Below, piece after piece: positions 37,916 to 47,249 of a stretch of DNA of 64,000 bases. The stretch lies in the NCBI GenBank assembly GCA_022846635.1, contig AP025685.1:3534001-3598000 (forward strand). The letters are read 5' to 3'. Every line of letters starts with the position of its first letter. Position 1 is the stretch's first letter. The notes under the pieces were generated by a model. The model saw only the letters and a program-made list of their open reading frames with translations. It was not told where the DNA came from and did not search any database. Origin of the DNA: Salmonella enterica subsp. enterica serovar Choleraesuis (lineage in GTDB: Bacteria > Pseudomonadota > Gammaproteobacteria > Enterobacterales > Enterobacteriaceae). The position numbers and the translations under genes were made by a program.

Positions 37916-39238
37916 TTATTGGCTGATAGTGCGATAGACAACTGGCGTTTCCTGATACGGTTCAGCAGAAATTTTAACCGCCGCTTTAACTGCTTCAGCC
38001 GCCTGACGCCAGCTATCTTCGTTCTGTGCATGGATAATGGCGAGTGGACGGCCAGCATCAATTTTATCGCCCAGACGCACCATCTCATCCAGCCCCACGC
38101 TGTAATCGATCTTGTCGCTGGCCTGACGGCGACCGCCGCCCATGGCGACAACGGCCATGCCCAGCGCCCGGGTATCCATTGCGCTTACGGTGCCCGCAAC
38201 ATCGGCATAAACGGCTTTGCTGAGAGTGGCGGCAGGCAGATAGTGGTCGTAATTTTCCACAAAGTCCTGCGGCCCTTTCTGGGCGCTCACCATCCGACCA
38301 AATACTTCTGCAGCTTTACCATTATCCAGAACGGCCTGCAGTTTACGGCGAGCCTCGGTTTCATCACTTGCCAGCCCACCAGAAATCAACATCTGGGCGC
38401 ACAGCGCCATAGTGACTTCCAGTAATCGCGGATTGCGATACTCGCCGGTCAGGAAGCGCACCGCTTCACGCACTTCCAGCGCATTACCGGCACTGGATGC
38501 CAACACCTGGTTCATATCGGTCAGCAACGCACTGGTGCGTACTCCGGCACCATTCGCCACGCTAACAATGGCTTCGGCCAGTTGCTCAGAACCTTCATAA
38601 GTTGGCATAAATGCGCCGCTGCCCACTTTGACGTCCATCACCAGAGCATCCAGCCCTTCGGCCAGTTTTTTCGCCAGGATAGAGGCCGTAATCAGCGGAA
38701 TAGAGTCAACGGTGGCGGTGATATCGCGGGTTGCATAGAAACGCTTATCGGCAGGTGCCAGCGAGCTGGTCTGCCCGATGATGGCGACGCCAACATCTTT
38801 AATTATGGCGCGGAAACGATCGTCATCCGGGAAAATATCGAACCCAGGAATAGCTTCCAGCTTATCTAAAGTACCGCCGGTATGCCCCAGGCCACGCCCG
38901 GAAATCATCGGAATATAACCGCCGCATGCCGCCACCATTGGGCCAAGCATCAGCGAGGTCACATCCCCTACGCCGCCGGTAGAGTGTTTATCGACAATCG
39001 GGCCATTGAGATCCAGCCCCTGCCAGTTAAGAACGGTTCCGGAGTCTCGCATCGCCATTGTCAGCGCTACACGTTCGTCCATGGACATGTCGTTGAAGTA
39101 GATGGCCATCGCTAGCGCGGCAATCTGTCCTTCAGACACGGTATTATCACGTATTCCATTGATAAAAAAACGCAATTCAGCATCGCTTAATGTCTGGTTG
39201 TCGCGTTTTTTGCGGATAATTTCTTGCGCGAGGAACAA
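37916..39238 (-). CDS. deoA: Thymidine phosphorylase DeoA
   Basis: The 440-residue product has the E. coli DeoA length. It cleaves thymidine and deoxyuridine phosphorolytically to give deoxyribose 1-phosphate. Conserved parts are [20 protein letters not shown] near residue 83, [16 protein letters not shown] near residue 113, and [12 protein letters not shown]. It is the second gene of the deo operon, 61 bases after deoC. Confidence 0.98.
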   Translation of the reverse strand: MFLAQEIIRKKRDNQTLSDAELRFFINGIRDNTVSEGQIAALAMAIYFNDMSMDERVALTMAMRDSGTVLNWQGLDLNGPIVDKHSTGGVGDVTSLMLGPMVAACGGYIPMISGRGLGHTGGTLDKLEAIPGFDIFPDDDRFRAIIKDVGVAIIGQTSSLAPADKRFYATRDITATVDSIPLITASILAKKLAEGLDALVMDVKVGSGAFMPTYEGSEQLAEAIVSVANGAGVRTSALLTDMNQVLASSAGNALEVREAVRFLTGEYRNPRLLEVTMALCAQMLISGGLASDETEARRKLQAVLDNGKAAEVFGRMVSAQKGPQDFVENYDHYLPAATLSKAVYADVAGTVSAMDTRALGMAVVAMGGGRRQASDKIDYSVGLDEMVRLGDKIDAGRPLAIIHAQNEDSWRQAAEAVKAAVKISAEPYQETPVVYRTISQ

Positions 39239-39265
39239 GGTAACCTCCAGAAGATGTTAGGATAG

Positions 39266-39286
39266 CGGCGCCACAAACGGGCGCCG
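39266..39286 (-). other. Intercistronic hairpin between deoC and deoA
   Basis: CGGCGCC at 39266-39272 pairs with GGCGCCG at 39280-39286 around a seven-base loop, in the gap between deoC and deoA. It resembles the deoB-deoD hairpin in position and in its GGCGCC core. Confidence 0.55.
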
Positions 39287-39299
39287 TAATGAGGAATAA

Positions 39300-40079
39300 T
39301 TAGTAGGCGCTGGAGCTTTTGCCGTCGCCGTGGCCCAGAGCTTTAAGCAGGCTTGCCAACAGGCTGGAAGCGCCAAAGCGGAAGTGGCGGGAATCGGCCC
39401 AGTCTGCGCCAAACAGGCCATCGGCAATACCCAGGAATTCCGCGGCATCTTCAGCGGTGCGAACGCCACCAGCCGGTTTAAAACCAACGGTTTTCTCAAC
39501 ACCCATATCGCGGATAACTTCCATCATGATGCGCGCGCTTTCTGGGGTCGCATTAACCGGTACTTTACCGGTGGACGTTTTAATAAAATCAGCCCCGGCT
39601 TTGATAGAGATTTCAGAAGCTTTGCGGATCAGCGCTTCGGTTTTCAGCTCACCGGTTTCGATGATGACTTTCAGCAGCACGTTCGCCTCAGCGCAGGCGG
39701 CTTTACAGGCGTGAACCAAATCAAAGCCAACCTGTTCGTTACCCGCCATCAGCGCACGGTATGGGAATACCACGTCAACTTCATCGGCACCGTAGGCAAT
39801 TGCGGCGCGAGTTTCAGCGACGGCGATATCAATATCGTCATTACCATGTGGGAAGTTGGTCACGGTAGCGATGCGAACATCCGGAGTTCCCTGCGCTTTC
39901 AGAGCCTTACGGGCAACAGGAATAAAGCGTGGATAAATACAAATCGCGACGGGAGTACCTACCGGAGTTTTCGCCTGATGGCAAAGCGCGATGACTTTCT
40001 CATCGGTATCGTCCTCATTGAGGGTAGTGAGGTCCATCAGTTTCAAAGCCCGCAGGCTGCTGGCAGTTAAATCGGTCAT
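39300..40079 (-). CDS. deoC: Deoxyribose-phosphate aldolase DeoC
   Basis: This 259-residue class I aldolase cleaves deoxyribose 5-phosphate to acetaldehyde and glyceraldehyde 3-phosphate. The start at 40079 gives [20 protein letters not shown], as in E. coli; the frame five codons longer is unsupported. The Schiff-base Lys lies in [16 protein letters not shown] near residue 167 and the relay Lys in [15 protein letters not shown] near residue 201. It is the first gene of the deo operon, behind a control region with DeoR- and CRP-like sites. Confidence 0.98.
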   Translation of the reverse strand: MTDLTASSLRALKLMDLTTLNEDDTDEKVIALCHQAKTPVGTPVAICIYPRFIPVARKALKAQGTPDVRIATVTNFPHGNDDIDIAVAETRAAIAYGADEVDVVFPYRALMAGNEQVGFDLVHACKAACAEANVLLKVIIETGELKTEALIRKASEISIKAGADFIKTSTGKVPVNATPESARIMMEVIRDMGVEKTVGFKPAGGVRTAEDAAEFLGIADGLFGADWADSRHFRFGASSLLASLLKALGHGDGKSSSAY

Positions 40080-40217
40080 AAATTTCTCCAACATATATAT
40101 AGAAATGGGGCGCCCGTAGCAGGAAACGCAACACGTTGGAGCGGGCCTGGTTCCATTAAGAAGTGACTATCCCAAACAGGAATTCATCACGCTGAGATCC
40201 TTCTCACCGCCGGTGAA

Positions 40218-40233
40218 TGTTAAGATTATAACA
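40218..40233. promoter_or_regulatory. DeoR operator-like palindrome, proximal
   Basis: TGTTAAGATTATAACA matches the E. coli DeoR operator TGTTAGAATTCTAACA in both half-sites and is palindromic. It lies 139 bases upstream of deoC and 35 bases (centre to centre) downstream of a CRP-like site, the spacing expected between CRP1 and the operator at deoP2. Confidence 0.78.
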
Positions 40234-40252
40234 TCCAGCCCTTGCCAAAATT

Positions 40253-40268
40253 TGTGTTTAGTTTCACA
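40253..40268. promoter_or_regulatory. CRP site, proximal, in the deo control region
   Basis: TGTGTTTAGTTTCACA matches nine of ten bases of the CRP half-site pair TGTGA-N6-TCACA. Together with the second CRP-like site 54 bases upstream it resembles deoP2, where CytR binds between two CRP dimers about 53 bases apart. Confidence 0.7.
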
Positions 40269-40306
40269 AAACCTAAAGAGCATATTGCAAAGTTTCACCC
40301 AGTATA

Positions 40307-40322
40307 TGTGATAAAAATTTCA
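40307..40322. promoter_or_regulatory. CRP-like site, distal, in the deo control region
   Basis: TGTGATAAAAATTTCA has a perfect TGTGA half and a weak second half. Its centre lies 54 bases upstream of the proximal CRP site, the two-site geometry used by CRP and CytR at E. coli deoP2. Confidence 0.5.
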
Positions 40323-40392
40323 AATCAACCGGGTTTAAGCGGCTTTATCACCACATAAAAAACGCAAGAAGTCACAACAATAAACGGCAAAA

Positions 40393-40408
40393 TGTTAGAT
40401 AAATAACA
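40393..40408. promoter_or_regulatory. DeoR operator-like palindrome, distal
   Basis: TGTTAGATAAATAACA matches the DeoR operator half-sites. It is embedded in a longer perfect inverted repeat (ACGGCAAAATGTTA at 40383-40396 with TAACATTTTGCCGT at 40403-40416), which could also act as a terminator for yjjV. It is 175 bases from the proximal operator, so a DeoR loop is possible. Confidence 0.65.
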
Positions 40409-40475
40409 TTTTGCCGTTCTGTGATGTATAGAGGAAAGCGTAGTCAAGCCATCTGTGTCACGATAGCGGGAGGGG

Positions 40476-41258
40476 TTATTCCGAAAAAGCGAAGATGCGC
40501 TGGCTGTTGGCCCACAAAGCGTCGGCAATAACCTGCGGTGATTCAGGCCGTAATTCACACAGAGAGCGGAATACTTCGGTGATGCGTTCCGGTCGGTTAG
40601 GCTGCCCCTGCCAGCCATTAACCGGCATATCCGGAGCATCTGTCTCCAGCAGCAAAGAATTCAAAGGTAAGCGGGCCATGACGTCCCGGGTTTTGCTGGC
40701 TCGAGGGTAAGTGATTGTACCGCCCACCCCGATAGCGTAACCCAAATCCACGAAGCGCTCGGCCTGTTGCAAACTCCCGGCAAAACCATGGATCACGCCG
40801 GTACGGGCCACCGGATGGCGGCGCAGCAGCATAGCCAGCTTATCGTGAGTACGTCGCGAATGGAGAATCAGCGGTAAATTATAACGCTGCGCCAGCTTTA
40901 ACTGCTCGCTCAGCAAATCACACTGACGGTCAAATAGCGGATTGTCGCGATACAGATCCAGCCCGGTTTCCCCCAGGGCAACCAGCTTTCTCGGGCGAGT
41001 CGCCAATAGCTTATCCAAAGCTTCGAGGCTATGGTCGCTATGCTGTTCCACAACGATAGGATGAAGCCCTAAAGCCGCATACAGCGCCTGGTGTTTGTCA
41101 GCCAGCGCCAGCACGCGGGGAAAATATTCAGCGCTAACGGCAGGAACGATTATTTTTTCTACTCCGGCACTGGCTGCAGACGCCAGGCTACTCTCTTCAA
41201 GCCCGCTGAACGGAGGGAAATCAAAATGGCAATGGGTATCGATAAAACGAAATGTCAC
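40476..41258 (-). CDS. yjjV: TatD-family metal-dependent hydrolase YjjV
   Basis: This 260-residue member of the TatD DNase family (E. coli YjjV has 259) starts MTFRFIDTHCHFDFPPF, in which the DTHCH motif binds metal. Further metal ligands are in ALGETGLDLYRD near residue 95, LHSRRTHDKL and ETDAPDMP near residue 208. The substrate is unknown; relatives are 3'-5' exonucleases. Its start overlaps the end of yjjU by four bases, so the two are translationally coupled. In E. coli yjjW and yjjI separate it from deoC; both are absent here. Confidence 0.93.
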   Translation of the reverse strand: MTFRFIDTHCHFDFPPFSGLEESSLASAASAGVEKIIVPAVSAEYFPRVLALADKHQALYAALGLHPIVVEQHSDHSLEALDKLLATRPRKLVALGETGLDLYRDNPLFDRQCDLLSEQLKLAQRYNLPLILHSRRTHDKLAMLLRRHPVARTGVIHGFAGSLQQAERFVDLGYAIGVGGTITYPRASKTRDVMARLPLNSLLLETDAPDMPVNGWQGQPNRPERITEVFRSLCELRPESPQVIADALWANSQRIFAFSE

Positions 41259-42445
41259 GCCGGGTCCTCACTATCGCAGGCCGGGCTGGCGGCCTGATGC
41301 GGCGCCATACTTGCCAGCGGAGCGCCATGTAATTCTTTGGCCTCTTTTGGCCGTTGCTGATGCGGTACTTCGAGTTGCTCTGGAGGCAGGACTATTGGCC
41401 CGGCCGCCGCCGCATTATTCAGCACAGCTTTGGCTGCCGCTGGCGCACCTTCGCTTTGCGCCGCCAGCGCTGAAGCCCCGGCAGGAGCTGCTTTAGGCAG
41501 GGTCACGCGTTGCAATACCTCTGGTGCCGACAGCCATTTGCCAATAGTAGCCAGAAAGTAACGAGCACACTGTCGGCCCAGTTTATAATCTGCCCCTAAC
41601 GCCGCCTGATTACTGCCCAGCGCCATACTGCGCAAAGGACGGGAGGGATAGATTTCGAATATCCGCAAATTATCCGGCGGCGACTCAATAAAGCGCTGAA
41701 TCTCGCCGTAGCTATTTTCATGATGATGAACCAGGTTCACCAGCGGCTGAAGGCTGCTATCGGATAACCAGCGCTCCATATGCTTAAACCACTGCGGCGT
41801 ATAGTAAGCCTGGGATGGAACGGTGCGAATAACTACCAGCGTATCAGCCCCCTGACGCGCGGCCTCCCGAACCGGTACCGCATCGCTGATACCTCCATCC
41901 TGATAACCTATTCCATCGATTTCTACCTTAGACCTATAGAAGCCGGGGATCGCGCTGGAAGCGCGTATCAGCTCCAGCCAGTTATCTTTGGTAGGTGCAA
42001 AATAACTCGGATGATAGTTATCGCTACGGCAGGCGCACATATAGAAATTACGACCGCTATCGAACAACCGTGCGGCATTATCCATCGCCAGTGGCATCTT
42101 GCGGGAAGTCGATTCGAGCAGCCAATCCAGATCGATAAGGTTACCGCCGCGCACAAAGCGCACGGGATTAAAAAAGTCACGAGTCGTCGTCAGGCGAGTG
42201 ATAACCCGGTGGGCATACCCCGGCTGGCGGCACACAAAGGCAGAAAGGTTCTGAGCACCAGCAGAAGTGCCGTAATAGGCGTCGAAGGGGTCAAAATCGG
42301 CACGTAAAAACTCATCCAGTACCCCGGCTGTGAAAATGCCACGCTGCCCCCCGCCCTCACAGACCAGCGCAAGACGGCCCGGACGGAAAGGCTTTAACGC
42401 CAGTGGCGCAATATTGCCTGGCGTAACCGGAATATGTTGTCCCAC
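41255..42445 (-). CDS. yjjU: Patatin-like phospholipase YjjU
   Basis: The 396-residue patatin-family esterase has the oxyanion loop GGGQRG near residue 32, the nucleophile Ser in YYGTSAGAQNLSAF near residue 60 and the catalytic Asp in YQDGGISDAVPV. It aligns with E. coli YjjU (357 residues) over the first 320 or so residues. The last 75 residues are Ala-rich and about 40 residues longer than in E. coli. It probably hydrolyses a lipid in the cytoplasm or at the membrane. It overlaps yjjV by four bases. Confidence 0.92.
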   Translation of the reverse strand: MGQHIPVTPGNIAPLALKPFRPGRLALVCEGGGQRGIFTAGVLDEFLRADFDPFDAYYGTSAGAQNLSAFVCRQPGYAHRVITRLTTTRDFFNPVRFVRGGNLIDLDWLLESTSRKMPLAMDNAARLFDSGRNFYMCACRSDNYHPSYFAPTKDNWLELIRASSAIPGFYRSKVEIDGIGYQDGGISDAVPVREAARQGADTLVVIRTVPSQAYYTPQWFKHMERWLSDSSLQPLVNLVHHHENSYGEIQRFIESPPDNLRIFEIYPSRPLRSMALGSNQAALGADYKLGRQCARYFLATIGKWLSAPEVLQRVTLPKAAPAGASALAAQSEGAPAAAKAVLNNAAAAGPIVLPPEQLEVPHQQRPKEAKELHGAPLASMAPHQAASPACDSEDPA

Positions 42446-42600
42446 TGTTTTCCTAAGAAATTTTGACGTTTAAGCGGCACGGAGCGGGCCTGAAAAACGT
42501 AAGGTTAAAATGAACAGGAAGCGCATCTAAGTGCGCTTCCCTTATTCAGTTTACCTTGTACCATAACTTTTGCAGTTATGATTTGGTGGTTTGTAGCACT

Positions 42601-42762
42601 CTATGGACGCCGGCGCCCGGTAAACAGGCTAACCAGGAACAGAATAATACCGACGATGAAAACTATTTTAGCAGCCCAGGCCGCCGTTCCTGCCAGCCCA
42701 CCAAATCCAAGTGCAGCGGCAATAAGTGCAATAACCAGGAATATAATGCCCCATCGAAACAT
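42601..42762 (-). CDS. ytjA: DUF1328 small membrane protein YtjA
   Basis: The 53-residue product starts [20 protein letters not shown], continues with two hydrophobic segments and ends TGRRRP. It matches E. coli YtjA (53 residues) almost exactly. It is a small inner-membrane protein of unknown function. The ATG at 42762 has GGAGAG upstream. It lies between yjjU and osmY, as in E. coli. Confidence 0.95.
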   Translation of the reverse strand: MFRWGIIFLVIALIAAALGFGGLAGTAAWAAKIVFIVGIILFLVSLFTGRRRP

Positions 42763-42897
42763 ATATCTCTCCTTCCCTTACCATAGTGATATACAAAAAA
42801 CCGCGCTTACGTGAGTTGGGTTATTATTCCCACCTGCGGCATAGGCTGTTGCAAACCAAAATCTTCCCCGTAACTCCGGGGAAGAAAATTACTCGGT

Positions 42898-43509
42898 CTA
42901 TTTAACTTGTAGATCATTTTTGACGCTTTTCACGCCATCGATAGATTTAGCAATAGTTTCCGCACGTTCCGATTGCGAAGCTTTATCAACAACGCCAGAC
43001 AGCTGTACGACACCATCGGTAGTCTCTACTTTAATTTTGCGAGAAGGGACTATGTCATCGGCCAGGAATTTCGCTTTCACTTCACTGGTAGTCGCCGCAT
43101 CACCGGCGTAGCCTTTTACGCTATCCGATTTGCTGTCGCGAACGTGCAGCTTATCATGGACGTTAGTGACCCCTTCGACGCCTTTCGCCAGCGTAACGGC
43201 TTTTTCGGCCTGGCTCTGGCTGGTGACAAAGCCAGACAGGGTTACGACTTTCTGCTCGGTTTTAACGGAGATATCGGTACTTTTAATGGTTTCATCATCC
43301 ACCAGCGCAGCCTTAACTTTTGCCGTGATGGTGGAATCATCCATGAAGTTACCGACTTTATTCATCGAACTATCGATTTTCTGCCCCGCTGAGTCCATAG
43401 TCGAGTGAGCTTTGTCCGAAGTGGTTCCTTCAGCCAGAGCGCTACCGCTAACCATGGCAGAGCCCAGAACAACAGCGAGTAAAGTTTTAGAAATCTTAGT
43501 CGTCTTCAT
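42898..43509 (-). CDS. osmY: Osmotically inducible periplasmic protein OsmY
   Basis: The 203-residue product starts at 43509 ([20 protein letters not shown]); the open frame to 43599 is unsupported. A signal peptide ends near SALAEG. Two BON domains follow (about 58-125 and 137-203), which match E. coli OsmY (201 residues) closely. It protects the periplasm under osmotic and stationary-phase stress and is sigma-S dependent in E. coli. It is monocistronic with a 390-base upstream region. Confidence 0.96.
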   Translation of the reverse strand: MKTTKISKTLLAVVLGSAMVSGSALAEGTTSDKAHSTMDSAGQKIDSSMNKVGNFMDDSTITAKVKAALVDDETIKSTDISVKTEQKVVTLSGFVTSQSQAEKAVTLAKGVEGVTNVHDKLHVRDSKSDSVKGYAGDAATTSEVKAKFLADDIVPSRKIKVETTDGVVQLSGVVDKASQSERAETIAKSIDGVKSVKNDLQVK

Positions 43510-43543
43510 CGATATATTCCTATGGTATGCCCGGTAGTCGAGC

Positions 43544-43573
43544 TTTACACCGCCACTGGCGGCGAGGTGTAAA
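43544..43573 (-). other. Hairpin in the osmY 5' leader
   Basis: TTTACACC at 43544-43551 pairs perfectly with GGTGTAAA at 43566-43573, with an inner GCC/GGC pair. It lies 35 bases upstream of the osmY start codon in the probable leader RNA. Confidence 0.5.
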
Positions 43574-43674
43574 TAAATAATGAAGCCTGGCTTCATCACG
43601 TCCTGTTTATCGCGTTTTCAAAACTAAAATTAAAACGCCATGAAGACATAGCTAATTTTAATTTCGGAAAACAT

Positions 43675-43684
43675 TAAATTATAG
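43675..43684 (-). promoter_or_regulatory. Candidate sigma-S type -10 element of osmY
   Basis: On the minus strand CTATAATTTA resembles the sigma-S extended -10 consensus CTATACTTAA. It lies 166 bases upstream of the osmY start, and a long leader is also known for E. coli osmY. The surrounding 43510-43866 region is otherwise AT-rich with no supported gene. Confidence 0.45.
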
Positions 43685-43866
43685 AAATAACCCGCTAGCA
43701 TGACCGGAATACCAGGTTGTTTATTCCAGTAAGTTGGTTATTACATGATTAAATATAGACGGTATTTTTCACTTTTCCTGAAGACAGGAATAAACCAGGA
43801 TAATTTAACCCTGAGGCGGCGGGAATTAGGATAAATCCTTAACAGGCTAAAAATTCAGGGAAAGTT

Positions 43867-43890
43867 GCCGTATGCCGGGCGGCATACGGC
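43867..43890 (-). terminator. Hairpin after prfC (terminator or REP-like)
   Basis: GCCGTATGCC at 43867-43876 pairs perfectly with GGCATACGGC at 43881-43890 around GGGC, nine bases past the prfC stop codon. No strong T run follows, so it may be a REP-like stability element rather than a strong terminator. Confidence 0.6.
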
Positions 43891-43899
43891 GGGTATGGA

Positions 43900-45489
43900 T
43901 TAATGCTCGCGAGTTTTGCGGAACTGAACCTCAGGATAACGATCCTGGGCCAGGTTGAGGTTAACCATGGTCGGAGCGATATAACTCAGGTTATCGCCGC
44001 CATCCAGCGCCAGGTATTGCTCATTTTTGCGTTTAAATTCTTCGAATTTCTTCACATCACCGCACTCTACCCAACGAGCGGTAGAAACGTTGACCGACTC
44101 GTAAATCGCCTCAACGTTGTATTCGCTTTTCAGACGCGCCACTACCACGTCAAACTGCAGAACACCCACCGCCCCAACAATCAGATCATTGTTAATCAGC
44201 GGACGGAATACCTGCACCGCGCCCTCTTCAGAAAGCTGTACCAGACCTTTCAGCAGCTGTTTTTGCTTAAGCGGATCGCGCAGACGAATGCGGCGGAACA
44301 GTTCTGGCGCAAAGTTAGGGATACCGGTGAACTTCATCATTTCACCCTGAGTAAAGGTATCGCCAATCTGGATGGTGCCGTGGTTATGCAGGCCGAGGAT
44401 ATCTCCCGGATAAGCCTCTTCCACATGGGAACGGTCACCGGCCATAAAGGTCAGCGCATCAGAAATCACCACGTCTTTACCGGTACGAACCTGACGCAGC
44501 TTCATCCCTTTTTCATACTTACCCGATACCACACGCATAAATGCGACGCGGTCGCGGTGCTTAGGATCCATGTTGGCCTGAATTTTAAAGACAAAGCCGG
44601 AAAACTTCTCTTCACTGGCATCAACTTCGCGCGTATCGCTCTTACGCGGCATCGGACGAGGAGCCCATGCCACCAGGCCATCAAGCATGTGGTCAACGCC
44701 AAAGTTGCCCAGCGCCGTACCGAAGAAGACCGGGGTCAGCTCACCGCTCAGGAACATCTCTTCATCGAACTCGTGGGAAGCGCCCTGCACCAGCTCCAGC
44801 TCATCACGCAACTGAGCCGCCAGCTCTTCGCCCACGGCACTATCCAGTTCCGGGTTATTCAGGCCTTTGACTATCCGCACTTCCTGGATGGTATGGCCCT
44901 GGCCTGTCTGATAAAGATAAGTTTCATCTTTATAGAGATGGTAAACCCCTTTGAACAGCTTGCCGCAGCCGATAGGCCAGGTCACAGGCGCACAGGCGAT
45001 TTTCAGCTCGTTTTCGACTTCGTCCAGCAGCTCCATCGGATCGCGAATATCGCGGTCAAGTTTGTTCATGAACGTCAGGATTGGCGTATCACGCAGACGG
45101 GTAACTTCCATCAGCTTACGGGTACGGTCTTCAACCCCTTTCGCGGCATCGATAACCATCAGGCAACAGTCCACTGCGGTCAGAGTACGATAGGTATCTT
45201 CCGAGAAGTCTTCGTGCCCTGGGGTATCAAGCAGGTTAACCAGACAGTCGTGATAAGGGAACTGCATCACCGAGGTGGTAATCGAGATCCCACGCTGTTT
45301 TTCCATCTCCATCCAGTCGGATTTCGCGTGATGGCTGGAGCCACGGCCTTTTACGGTACCTGCGGTCTGGATAGCCTGTCCGAATAACAGCACCTTTTCA
45401 GTAATAGTCGTTTTACCGGCATCGGGGTGCGAAATAATGGCAAAAGTGCGGCGCTTGGCCACCTCCTGCATGAACGGAGATAAGGTCAT
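43900..45489 (-). CDS. prfC: Peptide chain release factor RF3
   Basis: The 529-residue GTPase has the E. coli PrfC length. It recycles RF1 and RF2 from the ribosome. The P-loop is in [19 protein letters not shown] near residue 20, with further G motifs at [16 protein letters not shown] and TFMNKLDRD. The start [18 protein letters not shown] is preserved. It is separated by 93 bases from yjjG on the same strand. Confidence 0.98.
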   Translation of the reverse strand: MTLSPFMQEVAKRRTFAIISHPDAGKTTITEKVLLFGQAIQTAGTVKGRGSSHHAKSDWMEMEKQRGISITTSVMQFPYHDCLVNLLDTPGHEDFSEDTYRTLTAVDCCLMVIDAAKGVEDRTRKLMEVTRLRDTPILTFMNKLDRDIRDPMELLDEVENELKIACAPVTWPIGCGKLFKGVYHLYKDETYLYQTGQGHTIQEVRIVKGLNNPELDSAVGEELAAQLRDELELVQGASHEFDEEMFLSGELTPVFFGTALGNFGVDHMLDGLVAWAPRPMPRKSDTREVDASEEKFSGFVFKIQANMDPKHRDRVAFMRVVSGKYEKGMKLRQVRTGKDVVISDALTFMAGDRSHVEEAYPGDILGLHNHGTIQIGDTFTQGEMMKFTGIPNFAPELFRRIRLRDPLKQKQLLKGLVQLSEEGAVQVFRPLINNDLIVGAVGVLQFDVVVARLKSEYNVEAIYESVNVSTARWVECGDVKKFEEFKRKNEQYLALDGGDNLSYIAPTMVNLNLAQDRYPEVQFRKTREH

Positions 45490-45582
45490 GATTCAATTCT
45501 TCTATATAAGCCGCAGGCTCGGGCATGCGGCGGAGGATTCATCAACTGGCGGCTATTTTACCCATCAGGTCTGGGCAGACAA

Positions 45583-46260
45583 TCATTGTTTACACAGTAG
45601 CTGCTCCAGCCCGGCAAGTGAGTCAACCTGCCATGTTGCGGTAATACCGGCCGGAAGCTCGCGCTGGTGGCGGTTAAGCCACACCGTTGCAAGCTCCGCA
45701 TTATTGCCGCCAAGAATATCGGATTCGGCGGTATCGCCGACCATTAGCACCCGCTCGCGCGGCGGGTTGCCCATCTGAGTCAGGGCATAATCGAAAATTC
45801 GGCGGTCAGGCTTGGCAATGCCAACTTCTTCGGAGATAACCAACAGATCAAAGCAGTCGCTGAGGCCGGTACGTGCCAGCCGGGTCTGCTGTAATGCGGT
45901 GAAACCGTTGGTAATAATCCCCATTTTCACTTTACCCTTCAGGGCATTGAGAAGTGAGACGGCGCCCGGAAGCGGGCTGCAAATTTCAGCCATCGCATTC
46001 AAAAAGGCATCATTAAGCGCCGCAGGAGAGACCGACAGCCGCTCAGCCCAGTCTTCAAAACGCTGATGCTGAAGCTGCAATGCGCTGATGGCCCCATTTT
46101 GGTAGTCCGTCCACAGAGGCTTGTTGACGTCCTGATACTGGAGGTAATCCTGTTCGGTAAACGTTACGCTGTAGTCGAGAAACATACGCTGCAAGCCGCT
46201 AAAAGCGTCGAAGGTAAACAGCGTTTCGTCAGCATCAAACAGAATCCAGTCCCAGTTCAT
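45583..46260 (-). CDS. yjjG: Pyrimidine 5'-nucleotidase YjjG
   Basis: This 225-residue HAD-superfamily phosphatase has the E. coli YjjG length. It dephosphorylates dUMP, dTMP and non-canonical pyrimidine nucleotides, which limits their misuse. Motif I is in [20 protein letters not shown] near residue 8, motif II in [16 protein letters not shown], and motif IV in [20 protein letters not shown]. It lies 21 bases after rimI, so it is probably co-transcribed with holD-rimI. Confidence 0.95.
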   Translation of the reverse strand: MNWDWILFDADETLFTFDAFSGLQRMFLDYSVTFTEQDYLQYQDVNKPLWTDYQNGAISALQLQHQRFEDWAERLSVSPAALNDAFLNAMAEICSPLPGAVSLLNALKGKVKMGIITNGFTALQQTRLARTGLSDCFDLLVISEEVGIAKPDRRIFDYALTQMGNPPRERVLMVGDTAESDILGGNNAELATVWLNRHQRELPAGITATWQVDSLAGLEQLLCKQ

Positions 46261-46281
46261 TACATCACCTCGGTGTTAAAA

Positions 46282-46725
46282 TTAGCCAAGCGGCAAAGCC
46301 ATAATCAGTGCATCCTCGCGTCCATTCACGGTAGGGTAATAATTACGGCGAACCGTAACTTCGTTAAACCCCATTTGTTCATACAGGGCGATGGCCGGGG
46401 CATTTGATGCCCGAACCTCGAGCCAAAGCGTGAATACATCACGCTCTGACAGCGCATCCTGAAGATGCTCCAGCAGCTGCCGCCCTATTCCCTGACGCTG
46501 CCAGGCGGGATCCACCGCCAGGTTAAATAAAGTCGCCTCGTCCAGCACCACCTGCACAATCGCAAAGCCAGCAAGCTGACCATCAACCGTGAGCTTCAAA
46601 TTGAAGTAGCGCTCGCCCTGATTGCTGGCAAACGTCTGTTCACTCCAGGGAAAAGCGTGGGCGCGCTGCTCCAGCGCCCATGCGGCGCTGAGATCATCCG
46701 GGCTGAGTAAAGAAATCGTCTTCAT
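46282..46725 (-). CDS. rimI: Ribosomal-protein S18 alanine N-acetyltransferase RimI
   Basis: This 147-residue GNAT acetyltransferase starts at 46725 (MKTISLLSPDDLSAAWALEQ) and matches E. coli RimI (148). It acetylates the N-terminal Ala of ribosomal protein S18. The acetyl-CoA loop is visible as PAWQRQGIGRQLLEHL near residues 77-92, and VRRNYYP occurs near the C terminus. Its start overlaps holD by 32 bases in another frame, as in E. coli, which indicates translational coupling. Confidence 0.96.
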   Translation of the reverse strand: MKTISLLSPDDLSAAWALEQRAHAFPWSEQTFASNQGERYFNLKLTVDGQLAGFAIVQVVLDEATLFNLAVDPAWQRQGIGRQLLEHLQDALSERDVFTLWLEVRASNAPAIALYEQMGFNEVTVRRNYYPTVNGREDALIMALPLG

Positions 46726-47107
46726 ATTCACAAATTTGTTGCCATAGAGCGCGACGCTGCGCGCCATCGGCCAAAAGCCCCGCCAGAGCCGGGCTATGAA
46801 TGCTGGCACCGGATAGCGGCGCAGAACCGTCGCACCCCAGCCACCAACTGTTACAGTGCGCTCCATCAGGCAGCATGGCGGCACGCTCCGGCGTCAACAC
46901 CATAACCTGTGAAGCATCAAGCCCCAGGCTTTGCAGCACGTCGCTAATAAGCGGTTCATGCAACTCAGGCAGCTGGTCGGCGATAATAATCAGGCGCGTT
47001 TGCGAGCTAATCGACAGCGCAATTTCGCCCTGCAGCACCGCAGGACGACGCAGCGACCAGCGGGTTATACCCAGTTGCTGTAACTGCCAGTCACGTCGGG
47101 AGGTCAT
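46694..47107 (-). CDS. holD: DNA polymerase III psi subunit HolD
   Basis: The 137-residue psi subunit has the E. coli HolD length, starting at 47107 with MTSRRDWQLQQLGITRWSLR, which is the conserved tau/chi-contacting N terminus. It links the clamp loader through chi to single-strand DNA binding protein. The C terminus LWQQICEYEDDFF is preserved. It overlaps rimI by 32 bases and is divergent from rsmC. Confidence 0.96.
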   Translation of the reverse strand: MTSRRDWQLQQLGITRWSLRRPAVLQGEIALSISSQTRLIIIADQLPELHEPLISDVLQSLGLDASQVMVLTPERAAMLPDGAHCNSWWLGCDGSAPLSGASIHSPALAGLLADGAQRRALWQQICEYEDDFFTQPG

Positions 47108-47249
47108 CGCAAAGCCTGTGTTAAAAATTGGAAGGACGAAAATATAGCAAATTGCCCTAACCCGCGCCACCGGCGGGGGCGATGAAGAGCGCTGCCGAAG
47201 CCCGAGAAAGTAGGTATAATCTCCGCTCAGTTAAAGAAGGAGTTCAGTC

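Noticed and set aside
43903..45387. 494-codon plus-strand frame opposite prfC
   Set aside because: It is an exact antisense shadow of the highly conserved RF3 gene, with no ribosome binding site and no recognisable family.
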